Positions 37,601 to 50,987 of a DNA stretch of 64,000 nt are shown piece by piece (position 1 is the stretch's first letter; each line of letters starts with the position of its first letter). The position numbers were made by a program, and so were the translations under genes. The DNA is from Nematostella vectensis (Eukaryota > Cnidaria > Anthozoa > Actiniaria > Edwardsiidae): contig NC_064041.1 in NCBI RefSeq assembly GCF_932526225.1, forward strand, positions 2,370,699 to 2,434,698, given 5' to 3'. A model generated the notes under the pieces. It saw only the letters and a program-made list of their open reading frames with translations, made no database searches and had not been told where the DNA came from.

Positions 37601-38548
37601 TGGTGTTTTCGCTCACCCTAATTTTATTTTCTCGCTATCCCGTTCTAACGCGTAACCGGCGCGAAGCCCAAGATGGCGTCCGATTATATGATTTAACACG
37701 AGGTTCCGCTATAAAAGGAAAAGCTCCTCCCACCCCCGGGCTCAAGAACAATCAGTTATCAATCAGCCGTCAATGCATCAATATATCAGGACAATTGCTC
37801 CGAGCGCTAAATTCATTTTTTTTCTAAACCTTATTAAATAAAATGTCACTTGTGCACCTAAAATGGTAATATGGTAATATAGTAATATAGTAATATAGTA
37901 AAATAATGCTATACTAAGCTGTGTGCGCCCTAAAAGACGAGCATTTCCATCACAGCCGATAATAATTTATGCAGATGCGTTAGCGGATGCGATGAGTGGA
38001 CAGCGAATCACTAACTTATCAATCCCTTGACACAACTGTCTTGTTACCTGTGCAAAAATATCTTTATTCCAACCAACTGATGCTCATAGATAAGCAATTT
38101 TACAGGAGGCTTAAAATTTGTGACTGCTAGCGTGGTAGTGCTCTGATTATAATTGCAAATTTGAGCCAGGGGGTGGGAGGAGCTTTCCCTTTTATAGCGG
38201 AACCTCGTGTTTAAACGATGGGTCAAGTTTATCTACCCTAACCCCAGACCACACTTGGCTGCTATGCTACGATATTGATGGCAATCATTCGCAAATTGCT
38301 CAAAATCATTTCAAACAAAATAATGTTTAAATTCTTGTATATGATGTTTTTACTAACCGCTTCTCCAGGCAGGCCACGCTTGCCTTTGGCACCCTGGACG
38401 CCCTGGAACGAAAATAATTAATGTAACTGTACCATCGCATGATGAGGATTATAAATTGTTTTCTAGATATATGAACTTTATTAACATTCTGAACAAACAC
38501 AAAAAAGCTTTTAACAACATAATTGTTATAACACAGTCCATATTCATT

Positions 38549-38615
<67 letters not shown>

Positions 38616-41600
38616 GATGATGATGACGATAATATGCAACAAACAAAACAAAACAGAAGTGTATTTTAGTTTTGATAAAAATGTCTTCTTGCAGCTATTC
38701 TAAAAGATTAAGGCCATTTGACAATACCTTTTAGGCAGTAATCGATTTAAGTTCCTGTATAAGCGAAGCCAATTGTTTAAATCACTGGTCGCTTTAGATT
38801 GATTTCTCCTAGGAAGATCAGTTCCGATAAGGATTAAAATTTTCCACTCGCAAGGTGGTCGCCTGCGAGAGCTTTGAATATATTACACTTACTTTTCGCG
38901 TCATTTTAATTTCGCGAATTTCGCGATTAAATAAAGTTAAGCGAAAATTAAATGTCGCGAAAATTAGGATGCGCTTAAAAGCCTTTGGGGGAATATTGGC
39001 CGTTTAAATAGATTTATGGAAACACCTTGTCTATTTAGTCATCTAATGTACATATAGTACGGTAAGGGGTGGAGTTGGACTTGTATTTACATATTTTTTT
39101 GAAAATAAATTTAGCCCACTCATCTTTTTGTTACAAATCGTTTCAGTTTTGATGATTACACAGGGTTCGTACAATTTTCCACAAATGAAATTCAAGGACT
39201 TTTAAGGACTTTTTCAATGACTTTTTGTAGAAATTCAAGGACTAGTGAAACGATAAATTCATAGAGACAATAGAGGGCAAATATACTTTTACAAGTCTTA
39301 CCAAAGCTTTTATCAATTGTACATTGTTCATTTTCAATACGAAAATAGACTGTTATTAAACGTTCGCCTACAGATTTTCAAAGCCTTTTGCTTTTCCTTA
39401 GCACAGATTCGCAGTGCAATTGACTTAGTGAGGAGGCCTAGTTGTGCTCTTTGAACAGTTTCACTTGTTCTCTAGCTCTTCTTGGCATTTTCGCTTACAG
39501 CTTACAACAATCTTCTCCTTGGCCCTTCTCTAGTCTTCATGACATTGGATCTAATGTTTCCTCCCTTCACTTGCCGCATCTAGCAGCGTCTTTCTTACAT
39601 CTAGATCAGCAAGCCCACGATTGTGAACAACTTTATAAGTTTCTTTATTAAGGTTTCCAACTGACATTTACAGAGAAGTCTCTTTCGACTCTTGCCTGAC
39701 CATGAGAGAGTGTCAACAGAAACAAATACAACTCTTCCAGGCTAGATGATGTAAGAAAAATCCCTTCAGAATCAAGGAAAGAATATTGGGCACACGTATA
39801 ACAACAACTCCTAATTCAGAAGGTGAATTCTAGGGGATGAAGCGTTTCTGGTCCTTTATAAAGCACGGTAGGAGAGACAGCAGCATGGATTTAGAGCACT
39901 ACGATCATGTGAAACACAGCTTCCTGGTTTTATACACTCGTTGGTGGACAATATGCATGAAGGTAATCAGATCGACGTTTTGGTGATGGATTTCAGTAAA
40001 GCATTTGACAAGGGAAATCACCGACTCCTTGTATCAAAGTTAAAGCACTATGGCGTTTGTGTTAATACCAATCAGTGGATTTTAAAAGTGGACTTAAAAG
40101 TCCTTCCTATCTGAAAGGAAGCAAAAGGTGGTGTTTGACGGGGAATAATCTTCACTTTGCAACAGGACCTAGACAAATTATCAATGTGGGAGAAACAATG
40201 GAGCATGGAGTTTCACCCAGCTTAATGTAAGATCTTAAGGGTTGGACGCAAGCAAAAACCTACACACAATACTTTCACGGCAAAACCATGTGTGCTGTCG
40301 ACTCGGCAAAATATCTTGGGGTCACCCTAACATCAGACTTGAGGTGGATAAGCATATAAACAACATCTGCGACAAAGCAAGCAGCACCCTCGGTTTCCTT
40401 CGGCGTAACCTGAGAATATTCTCCCCCAAACTAAAGACGTCTGCTTACTTCGCTGTGCGTCCATACCATGAGTATGTGTGTACTGTATGGGACCCATTCA
40501 CAAAGACAAACATCATCAGAAGAGAGATCGCGCAGCAAGGTTTGCGCTTCATCGCTACGACAGAACAGCAAGTGTGAGTGAGATGCTCAATTATCTGGGT
40601 TGGTCCTCACTAGAAACCCGAAGAAAGAGAGCAAGGCTCCTGATGTTCTACAAGATACACCATGGCCTTGTTGTCACTGATGGCCTGCCAACAGTCCCGC
40701 CGATGTATAGAATAAGCAGGCATATGAATAGCCAAAGCTACAAAGTGCCACCTTCAAGAACCAACTATCACAAAAAACCGTTCTTCCCGCGGACCATCAG
40801 GGATTGGAACTGTCTACCGGAACTAACTGAAAGGGCAGCCAGTCTTAACGCTTTTGAGAAAGCAAGCGAACTATTATTGCATTGACTTATGTAACTTTAC
40901 TTATTATATTTTTGTTAGCATCGTTTTTGTTGAAATTATGATACCTCATAAGAATCTTCGCATAGAAGGAGATGGGGTTATATGTACGCACCCAGCCTGT
41001 CCAGCTTGTGGAGAATGGTCAATCCGAGAAAAAGTTCCGAGAGGACAAGAAGGCCTTTTCAGAGAAAACGAAATCTTGTCTTAAGAACGAGAAGTCGAAT
41101 CTCTAAAATTCGAGAAATCGAGATGCCTTAAAATTTGGAGAGAAAATCAATATATCCAAGGAACCACCTCTCTTGTAGTTAAAATCCAAGAACATCGTCT
41201 TCTGGGCTTGCTCAGCTTTCTCCACAAATTCTGTGTACTGGAGCACCAGGAGATCACAATCTCCTATCTTCACATGCTTGTAGCCAACCATCGTCATCAG
41301 CAAGAGCTAGAACATGGCGAAGCACACTTCCTTTCACTGTACAATCTGCGTATGATCTATGCTGATCCTGTTTCTGGGCATGGATTTTACATACTTTATC
41401 TTGTACATAATTATACAAAGAAACAGCTCGCAAACCATATATTTGGCTACAATTTGCTATTAATATTCACTCCAATAAGATTTACTTTTATTTCTTTAAT
41501 CAAATATTTTTCAAGGACTTTCAAGGACTGATAATAAGAATTCAAGCACTTTCCAGACCCTGAATTTCAAATTTTAAAATTTAAGAACTTTCAAGGTTTT

Positions 41601-42116
41601 CAAGGACTTGTACGAACCCTGTTACAGCACATTTTAATTCCACTTGTTTTGCTTTATTTTATTATCCCAAAATCGCGAAAAAAAGTGATCTGTTTTTTAC
41701 GAAAATAGGAAAATCGTGAAAATAAAGTGTTACGAAATATCGCCATCTCAAAATCGCGAAAATTTGACGTCGCGAAAAGTAAACGTAATAAGGTAGTTTA
41801 TATCATAATAGCGTAGGGGACTGCGACGACAAAAAAAAAAAAACTCATTGGTTCTTCAAAAGCTCAAAGGATCACAGCCAGTGTTGATATTTTTAAGCAC
41901 TTGTCTAAGTGGACGGTGAAAATTCCCATGACAGAGTAATGTAATCTGGGGATCAACAACTTTAGCGATAATTCTGTATGTGCTTAAGACAGTGACCAGA
42001 GATTGAAGCGTGATGCAGTCTTAAAATAGCAGGCTTAGAATAGACATCCAGGTTCAGCAATAGTTCAGGAAGACGTCAATCCTAAGCTGTTAGTTTTTTC
42101 CTGATGGTAAAACAGT

Positions 42117-42177
<61 letters not shown>

Positions 42178-42675
42178 CCAATATGTTTCTAATTCTTTTT
42201 TCGTATTTTATTTTTTATCTTTTGCAGTGCGTCACAAAGAACAGCAGTACAAAGAACCGACATTAAATGACAAAGTGTTCTTCGTAGTAATACGGTACTA
42301 TAAACGGCCATCAACAATAAAATTGGCGAAAATTAAGGTAGTCAGAATGAATTTGTTAAAGGGTAATCGCATTTTGTGTTACCTTGAAGATATCTAGATG
42401 TTTTTTTTTATTTATTGGATAAACACAAGTCGTCTGACAAGACATAAAATAAATACTTACTTGGTGGCCAGCGTAACCTGGTCGACCTTTTAGTCCTTGC
42501 GGTCCCTGATTAGAAAAGATAAGCACATTCAGATGAAACAGTACATAAAGCGGTAAGACTATAACATTACGACACCCCTAAACATAAACATATTTTATAA
42601 GGGTACCGGGTAAACCTTAAGGCTTACACAAGCATCAATCCTAAGCTGCTAGTTCTTTCCTAATGCTAAAACAGT

Positions 42676-42766
<91 letters not shown>

Positions 42767-45700
42767 ATGCATGTATGTATATATATGTATGTATATATTT
42801 AACTGTTTTAGCATCAGGAAATATAATATATATATTATATTTTTTTTCGTATTTTATTGTTTATCTTTTGCAGTGCGTCACGAAGAACAAAAAAACCCGA
42901 CATTAAATGAGAAAGTGTTCTTCGTTTTTTATTGTTCGGGTCAGTGCCTCATTTAGAGGCTTATAATATTTTAGGGGCGGGTAAACCTTAAAGGGGAACT
43001 GCAAGCTAAATACAACCAAGACTAATATTTAGATGTGTAAAAAAAAAAAAAAAAAACGCTTGCTGTAGGTGTTTTCGCGCGGTTATTATTCGTTTTTGAG
43101 AAATTCGACGTTTCGCCGCCATCTTGGATGTTTTGCTCGTCAGCGCATAAACTGTCAGCGGTGGCTTTTGTGACGTACTGTATGAACAAGATGGCGTGGT
43201 CTATGTTGATCTTTGGGATTACCGCTGAAACTTTGTGGCAGCCATTTGTTTTCGTCTCATTCCACGTTGCATCAAACAACCTCACGTTGAATCATTCAAG
43301 CTCAAAACTACGCAAGAGCAAGCATATCACAACCAAACCACGATGGATCTGAGGAATCGGTGTACATGTGCGTAAAAACTTTGTCGTGCTGCTAATGAAG
43401 TTATTGCAAGCCTTAGAATGGGTAAAATAAGCTTTTAAGTACTTGAAAATGAATCAGAAGATTCAGGTAAATCATTTTCCTTGTCTTATATTCTTCATTT
43501 CGAGTACTTTGCTTTGAAGTCAATTGTGTTACATGACACGATAATATAATATGAAAGTACTGTAAATATATAATATGAAAGTACTGTAAGTTATAATAAA
43601 TACACTCCTTTTTTTGATAAGAACGTCCAGGCTGTGGTTTCGCCAAATTTTAAGAACATGCCAATGCTCAGATAGCATCAAAATATTTTTTTCATTAGAG
43701 TTATGCTCTAAAAATGAAGAATCAAGCTAGCGACTTGGAAGTCAATTGTGTTACATGACATCCGAAATTGCATCCTTCATACGCTAGGCTAATATGAGAA
43801 TTTATTTAGAAACTCCAGGTTTTCATTCTTCTTTATTTTGCGAAATATCTTTAGTAATGTTACTGTAATAGCTTTGACTGGCTATGGTTTTAATCTGTAT
43901 TTTAATAATATGAATGGCGTTTTCTTTAAAATAGTTCATATATCACTTATTGTTAATTATACATTATATATTATTTAAAATTTATACTGTAAGGATGCTG
44001 TAATGTTTTTCAGTCAATAAAGTACAACCATCATTTTATTGGCTACTTTTTACACAATTATTTGAACTCATGGATGCCTACTGTAGTGTTTCAATATAGC
44101 CTCTTGGCTGTCTGTTGGTATTTGGACTCTTTTATAATATGAAAGTACTGTAAGTTATAATAAATACACTCCTTTTTTTAATAAGATAGTCCAGGCTGGG
44201 GTTTCGCCAAATTTTAAGAACATGCCAATGCTCAGATAGCAGAAAAATATTTTTTTCATTAGAGTTATGCTCTAAAAATGAAGAATCAAGCTAGCGACTT
44301 AAAATACTATTGTACAAACAGTCATTTTATTTGTTCATTTGGTGGCAATTACAATGTGATGTGCTGCTTATCATTTTCTGGAATGTGGTTGATGACTGCA
44401 TTCCCCATCTCTGCATGATAAAAGTCCAATCAAATGTTACCAGTATATGAGAATGTTTAAATGCAAGGATTGCACTGATGAAGAACCTAAAAAGAATAAC
44501 TTCATGCTTCACACCTGTACCACAATAAAAGGTTGTGCAGCTGTGCTATATATGTGAATCTACAATTATTTTGACTATGTGGAATATACTAACAGACTTG
44601 TTTCAATAAAATTGCAAATATCTGAATCTCACACAGCACTAAATTGCTTGAAGTGATCTCCTAGGGTTATGGGTCAGTGTTAGACTTTTACTTGAACACA
44701 ATCAATATCAATCATTAATAGATTGGGCAAAAAGATCAACCCTTTTAGTTTTCTATAGACAAAATCATGTTGGCACCACACATTGCCAATATCTGAACTA
44801 GTTTTTATATGATTTTGTATAGTGTATCCCTTGCCTGTAGCCTGGAGTGTGTCAATGAGGGGGAGGTGGTTGTTGGATTGGGGCTGCATTTCCCTTGGAA
44901 ATGCACTAATGCTCAGCAGAAATCTTATATTCATTCTTTTGCTGAACCAATAAATGGCGGAAATAGAGAGGAGTTGTCTTGTCTTATTTTATATAAACAT
45001 TTATTAGCTTATTGCTTAGTGCTACCTTCTATGTGAACACAGTAAAAGCTCTGCTAACTAGGGGCTAAAATCACCAAGTGCCAAAAGCTAGAGACAGAGA
45101 TTTTGAAATAAAACCCCTATTTCTATCATTCTAAACGCCCTATTTCTATTTTCCTTTAAGACCCCTCTTCTAGACAAAGAAAAAAAAATTGTCCCGGGAG
45201 CTGACTAGTGAGGCTTACTAGGGAAGTCTTGATGCTGTTATGGTGATTCCAAATTTGTTATAGTTGTCCATATTTTACCAAGATGGTGAACACCATATCA
45301 TGCACGTTCTCTACTGCATGATTACTTGAAATGCACTGAAAAAAAGGGTTGCTTTTTACAAGAATTTTACCGTAAATATAAGCCTGTTTTTATGATTTGG
45401 CGCTTTAATTCCAGTAAGCATGTTAATCATAGTCTCTAGTAGAGTTTGGTATTTCAGAACTGAAGAATTGAATTGAATCTGGTATACTTTGAGAGTTTTT
45501 TGGCCAAATCATCTAATAAACTAGACAGCAATTTTAATTCCGAAACAATTGATGACTGATTATTTCATTGTATCAACACTCTCCCAGACTATGAAATATT
45601 TTCAAGAGATTGGAGCCATTCGAGAAAAAAGGAGTTGTTTTTGATTCTGCACAAATAGCCCACATATAAACTGTATTATGCTTGCTATACCCAGATAGAT

Positions 45701-48700
45701 TTTTTTTGTCTTATTATTGGGTAGCATGTAACTTATTCTGTTATCCTTCAGGTTCTTTACACCAGTTCTCCTACTCTGTTCAATCCCGAAGAACGATCCT
45801 CATTTTACAACAGTTTTTAATGCTAAGACTCACTGAGACGAGAGTATACAATCAAATACACAACTTTTAGCAGTTCGTCTACACAATTTTATTAGAAGGT
45901 CTGTTCGGCAGTACGAGCTAGCATACAATAAGTAAGTATAAATAAAATCAACAAATAATCTAAAAAAATCTACTTCATCGACTATTTCCCTCGCTAAAAA
46001 TGCTGAATGTAAACACTTACTCTTATCGATTTTTTTTCCAATTTGCTAAATGCCTTCTATTTACAACAGTATTTCAAAATATCTCTTACAGTTTTTCTAG
46101 TACGTGGAAAAGTACTTAGATCCAGGTAGTTGTGGCGGATCAAACGATAAGTTCTATGTTGTAAGCTTATCGAACAGTCGTTTGAGTACATGAAGTCGCA
46201 CATTATGGGTTTGACTTCATGGTCTTCTGTCACACTTTTTCGATCTTGTTTTAAACAGTTTCCCCCTAATTGATGTTCTGCGTCCTACAGAGTAGCATCA
46301 GACTTTGTCTCTGAGTTTCATGTGCTGAAACCTCGCTGATTACAACTCGCAGCAAGTTTACAGGGAGTAGTCCGAGTGTTACTCGAAGAGGCGCGCCCGC
46401 GATGAGAAAAAATATTTGCATAAGGCAGGAACAAAACGCCACCTTTTTCATACTGTACGTCACAAAAGCGACCGCTGACAGCTTATGCGCTGACGAGCAA
46501 AACATCCAAGATGGCGGCGAAACGTCGAATTTCTCGAAAACGAATTATAACCGCGCGAAAATACCTACGTTAAGCGTAATTTTTGTTTTTACATCTAAGT
46601 ATAAGACCTGGTTGTAATTAGCTTGCAGTTCCTCTTTAAGGCTTAAATAAGCATCACTCCTAAGCTGTCAGTTCTTTCCTGATGGTAAAACAGTTAAATA
46701 TATATATTGTCAATAAGTTTCTTATGTGTTTTCGTATGTTATTGTTTATCTTTTACAGTGCGGGGGGGGGGGGGGGGGGGGGGGGATTTAAGAGGTCTGC
46801 AGGGTGGATCATAAGTTCGTGTACATTTTTGATTGCGCAAACAGGAGCAGCTTGTAATTATGATGAAAACACTTCACTGCAGTCTGTGAATATGACAAAT
46901 CAATATCCAGCCATTAGTTTTTATTTCACTTCTTCTCACTCGGGCATAGAGTGCCTGTCATATACCCTCCAATGTGAAACTTCGCCAAGCAAAACCAAGG
47001 CGCCACTGTAGTTCTTTCACTTGATGTCGGCGGTGGATTTCTATAAGTCGACTTGCCCAAAATAATCTAAACATTTTCTAACGGTTGATGACCCAAAATT
47101 TGCTGCATAGACTCAAGCATAATCTGAATTTTTTCAAAAGGCTTCGTTTCACGTTTTCTGTCGATCGTTAAACTTCGGCAAATACAATTCTCATTTACAA
47201 TTCTGCTTTAGCGCTGTTCGGAGAAACTTAGAATTCCCTCTATCACTCCCACTAAAGAAAGCAGCCCCAAATGCGCTCTAAATCGCTTAAACGTGCAAAT
47301 AATAGACATATAATAGATTACAAGTACTACATCAAGTTGGATTGAATTTATAACATTTTTATGGAAGAATTATCTATTAACGGTCAATTAGCCGGTCGGT
47401 TCAAATTACTAATTGACAGAGCCTGGGCTACCTGTGCTAAAATTGCGGGAATGTGCATTTCTGATTCCTGACTTTTAACGGCAAAAGAAGTGTTTCAGCG
47501 GAATATTAGCCAAAATTTGTTAGTTTTTCAAACTAGGAATTAGGTTTGTGGTGAAATATTTAAAAACAAAATAAAGCAACACAATTAAGAATGTGCATGA
47601 GCTTTTGATCCACTCTGTATAGTTTAAATGGTAATTATAATTATTTAATCAGGTCGAAAAACTGGTTGTGACGAATTAATACCAAATCTATCAGCTGTCG
47701 TTCCTTTATTTACCTTTATTAATTGATAAGCGATCTCAATAGCCTTCTGATAAGAATGGCTATGGATGAGATCAACACGTACAACTTACCGGCTCACCTG
47801 GTCGTCCAAAAGGTCCGCGGGGGCCTCGATAACCGGATTCACCCTTAAGGAAAGCACCAACAATACTTCAGCCACACCTTCGCTTTAAATATTATTCACT
47901 TTTCAAAAACAAATTATGTAAAGAAATATCGAAATAACCATCTAAATACAGAGGTCTCATACTTCATTTACGAAATGCAATCGTAAATATCGCAAAAGCG
48001 TCCCAAAAGCAACCAAGGAAATTGAATGATGGCAAAGTGAAGGGAACACACGGTGAGTAGTAATAACCTGTGCCTCCACCATGCTAGGCTTAGGAAAGAG
48101 TTCTGCGCTAAAGCACAGTGCATACGGCTATGCAGAACAGTGCATGTGAACATGCAGAACTAAACATTATCATTATGCAAGTGCATTTTTACAAAGGAGA
48201 AAAATCTACATACGAAAAAGAAAGTAGACAACCGGATAAGTGGAGATTGAGGGACCTTGCAAAGGAAAAATTCGGGAAAAATTGGGAGGTGGATGGGTGG
48301 ATTAACGGTCAACTCGAAAAAAAGAAAAAAGAAAGTTTGAAATGAAAAAAAATGTATGTTGGTCTACATTTTCGCGCCACGTTGTCAATGATTGCAGTGA
48401 GTGTGGTCACCTCTAAGGAATTTAAGGGATCTAAAGGAAGAAACCGACGATGCGAAAACGATAAAAAGGGCCTTTACAATTCCACAATTCCAAACTATTC
48501 AATCATTAATCACTAGACGTGTGATTTTTGTACCGTGCAACACGGTGGTCGTAGGCTCTATGGCACATACTGCTTTCAGTTCTCAAAACAATTCCATTGC
48601 TCCCTGTCGTCGCCGAACTCGGCTTACCTTTCTCTGTACAACCCGATACATACCTTATACCCTGGTTCTCCTTTAGGTCCGGGTTCACCTTTTGGTCCTC

Positions 48701-50943
48701 GGTAACCCTAAAACAAACAAAATAAAATATCTGAATGTTAAAATTGTCACGTGACACTTGACATAATTATTCACCTTCCTGCGCGTGTACTAGAATATCA
48801 GGTGTGTTGCAGACTGTCACATATGGTAAAAAAACAGGTAAATTTAAAAATAAATCATTTTTTTCGCAGAAACTGGATATATAATGATTCACGCAACATC
48901 GGAAATGTCTTCTAGGTGGACAACCTTTTAAAAGAGGCCGTATGTAAGATTTCGCTTAGCTCTCGGATACCTACCCTTGGACCAGGCATCCCGGGGCCTC
49001 CCGGTCTTCCAGGATCACCATGGGGTCCCTGAAAAAGGACATATTATGCGCTGGTGAGAATGGAATAGGCGACTTGCACTAAGAAATCACGTGACTTTTT
49101 GGGCGGCAAACTGGCGCGCGCTCCGGCTTTTGGCGGGAAAATAACATCAACAAAGAGCAAATGATTTAGCGCTTACGAATCAACCACAGAGTTTCTGTCA
49201 GAAAAGGCCCTTTTTCTATGAATGATTTTATCTATTTTCTTTATTCTATCTTTTTTCTCTGTTTTCTTGACGTGGTTTCATTTTGGCGTGAGCTCAAAAT
49301 TTTCAAGATTTTCAAGGCAAACAGGTACGTACCCTCAGTCCATCGGGACCTTTTGATCCTACGATTATTGGTGGTTGAGGACCTGGAACCTAAAAAAAGA
49401 AAATTACCTCGGGTTAGACCATGAATATTGCTTTTAAGGTAAGAACACTGTTTCATCTCCGTTAGGAACCCAAAATGAAAATATGTAAGCCTATTCGCGT
49501 AATGTTATATATATTCTACAGGGATATAGTGCTAACAAATGTATAACCATATTATAACAAAAACAACGAAAAAATAGAAAGGCTAAAAAAAGAAAAGGAA
49601 AAAAAACAACAATAACGTAAGCATCGAAAAATTATGATAGATTTGTGTTGGTCTGTTTGGCTTGCGTGATTGGCTTGTCAAGAATTATAATAATACCTAC
49701 TGTCGGTACAATAGGCGTCTCGGTTGTAGTGGGTATCAAGATGTCTGGTCCATGGGGGCATATCGGGTATGTCTTGGCACAGTGTTCGGAGACGCCAGGT
49801 GATCCAAGTACTAGGGATAGTTCGCATACGTTCTCCTATAGTTAAAAAAAGTGTTTGGTAGACTAGTAATGTGCCGTATTATAAAAGAACAACTTCAAGG
49901 GCATAGCCACCGGAAAGGGGGGGGGGGGGGGGGGGGCTGAACTTATAACTGTTTCTAGGTGATTGGGTAAGATCTGGTAAGATGGCTAGTCTATAAAACC
50001 GACTCTTTGACGCATCAAAAGGTGGCAGATGAAGAAAGGCGCCACTATGTCTACGTGGAGAAACTATGATTGGCGTAAAGGACGGACTATTTTTAATTCT
50101 TTACCCTTTTTCGGCCGTATGTTCTTAAAGGTCCCAGGCTTTCTAGCTAGCTATTCTAGATGTATTTAATCAGTAAATATAATCGACGCTCGAGTCTCTT
50201 GAACCAGGTTATTCAAATATTAAATGGTCCGGGCATACCCCTAGCACACTTACCCGTACGTCTTCTCGCGTAGGAAGGTTAGGTTCAACGGTGATGGCAA
50301 GCCGGTCCCATTTTGGTAATTCCTCCGTGCCAGGAATAGGTATTCTCCTTACAGTCTGGCAGTCATGAAGCAGCAGCTCAACGCCTCGATAGATTATTAT
50401 AAACTTTTGCCAGCCTTTAAAAACATTCTCGGGTTTTACAATAGCTAATACATCAACATCTTTTTGAATTTCTACTTGTCCAGCGCTAAGTTTTACACTA
50501 TACAAAATTTCTGAAGTATTAACTGACTTTGCAGACTTAGATGCGACATTTACAACAAAGCCATTTAAGATTGCTGAATTAATTGTGAAAAGAAGAGAGA
50601 ACTCCTTAGTGTCATTTTCAGATAAATAGTCTGCTGTTTGTATCGAGTATGTCTGCGACTGTTCCAGAAAGCTGCTGCCATTGCCGGATAGATCTCTCCA
50701 ACCAAATGCTGAAGGCAAATCTATTGCTGAAAAAGATAAGGAATCAAAGGCTTTGTGAGCCAACTCGTTAACGAAATGTATTTCCTGGTTTTCTTGTGTG
50801 CATAAAAGGTATACAGGATACTGAACAAAGCATGAGCACATCCAAGATGATGGGAGTACATAAAAATGTCCTTATACTTTTTCTTTTCGATACACCAAGA
50901 ACAGTATAATTAATTATTATTATAAAAAGTAAAAAAAAAAACA

Positions 50944-50987
<44 letters not shown>

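Noticed and set aside
42201-42300. Exon after TTTTGCAG|TGCGTCAC
   Set aside because: The same acceptor-like stretch recurs in three repeat copies and gives no Gly-X-Y or conserved frame.
43128-43352. Frame starting [15 protein letters not shown] and its twin at 46266-46505
   Set aside because: They are the two inverted arms of the TTAA element, not a gene pair.
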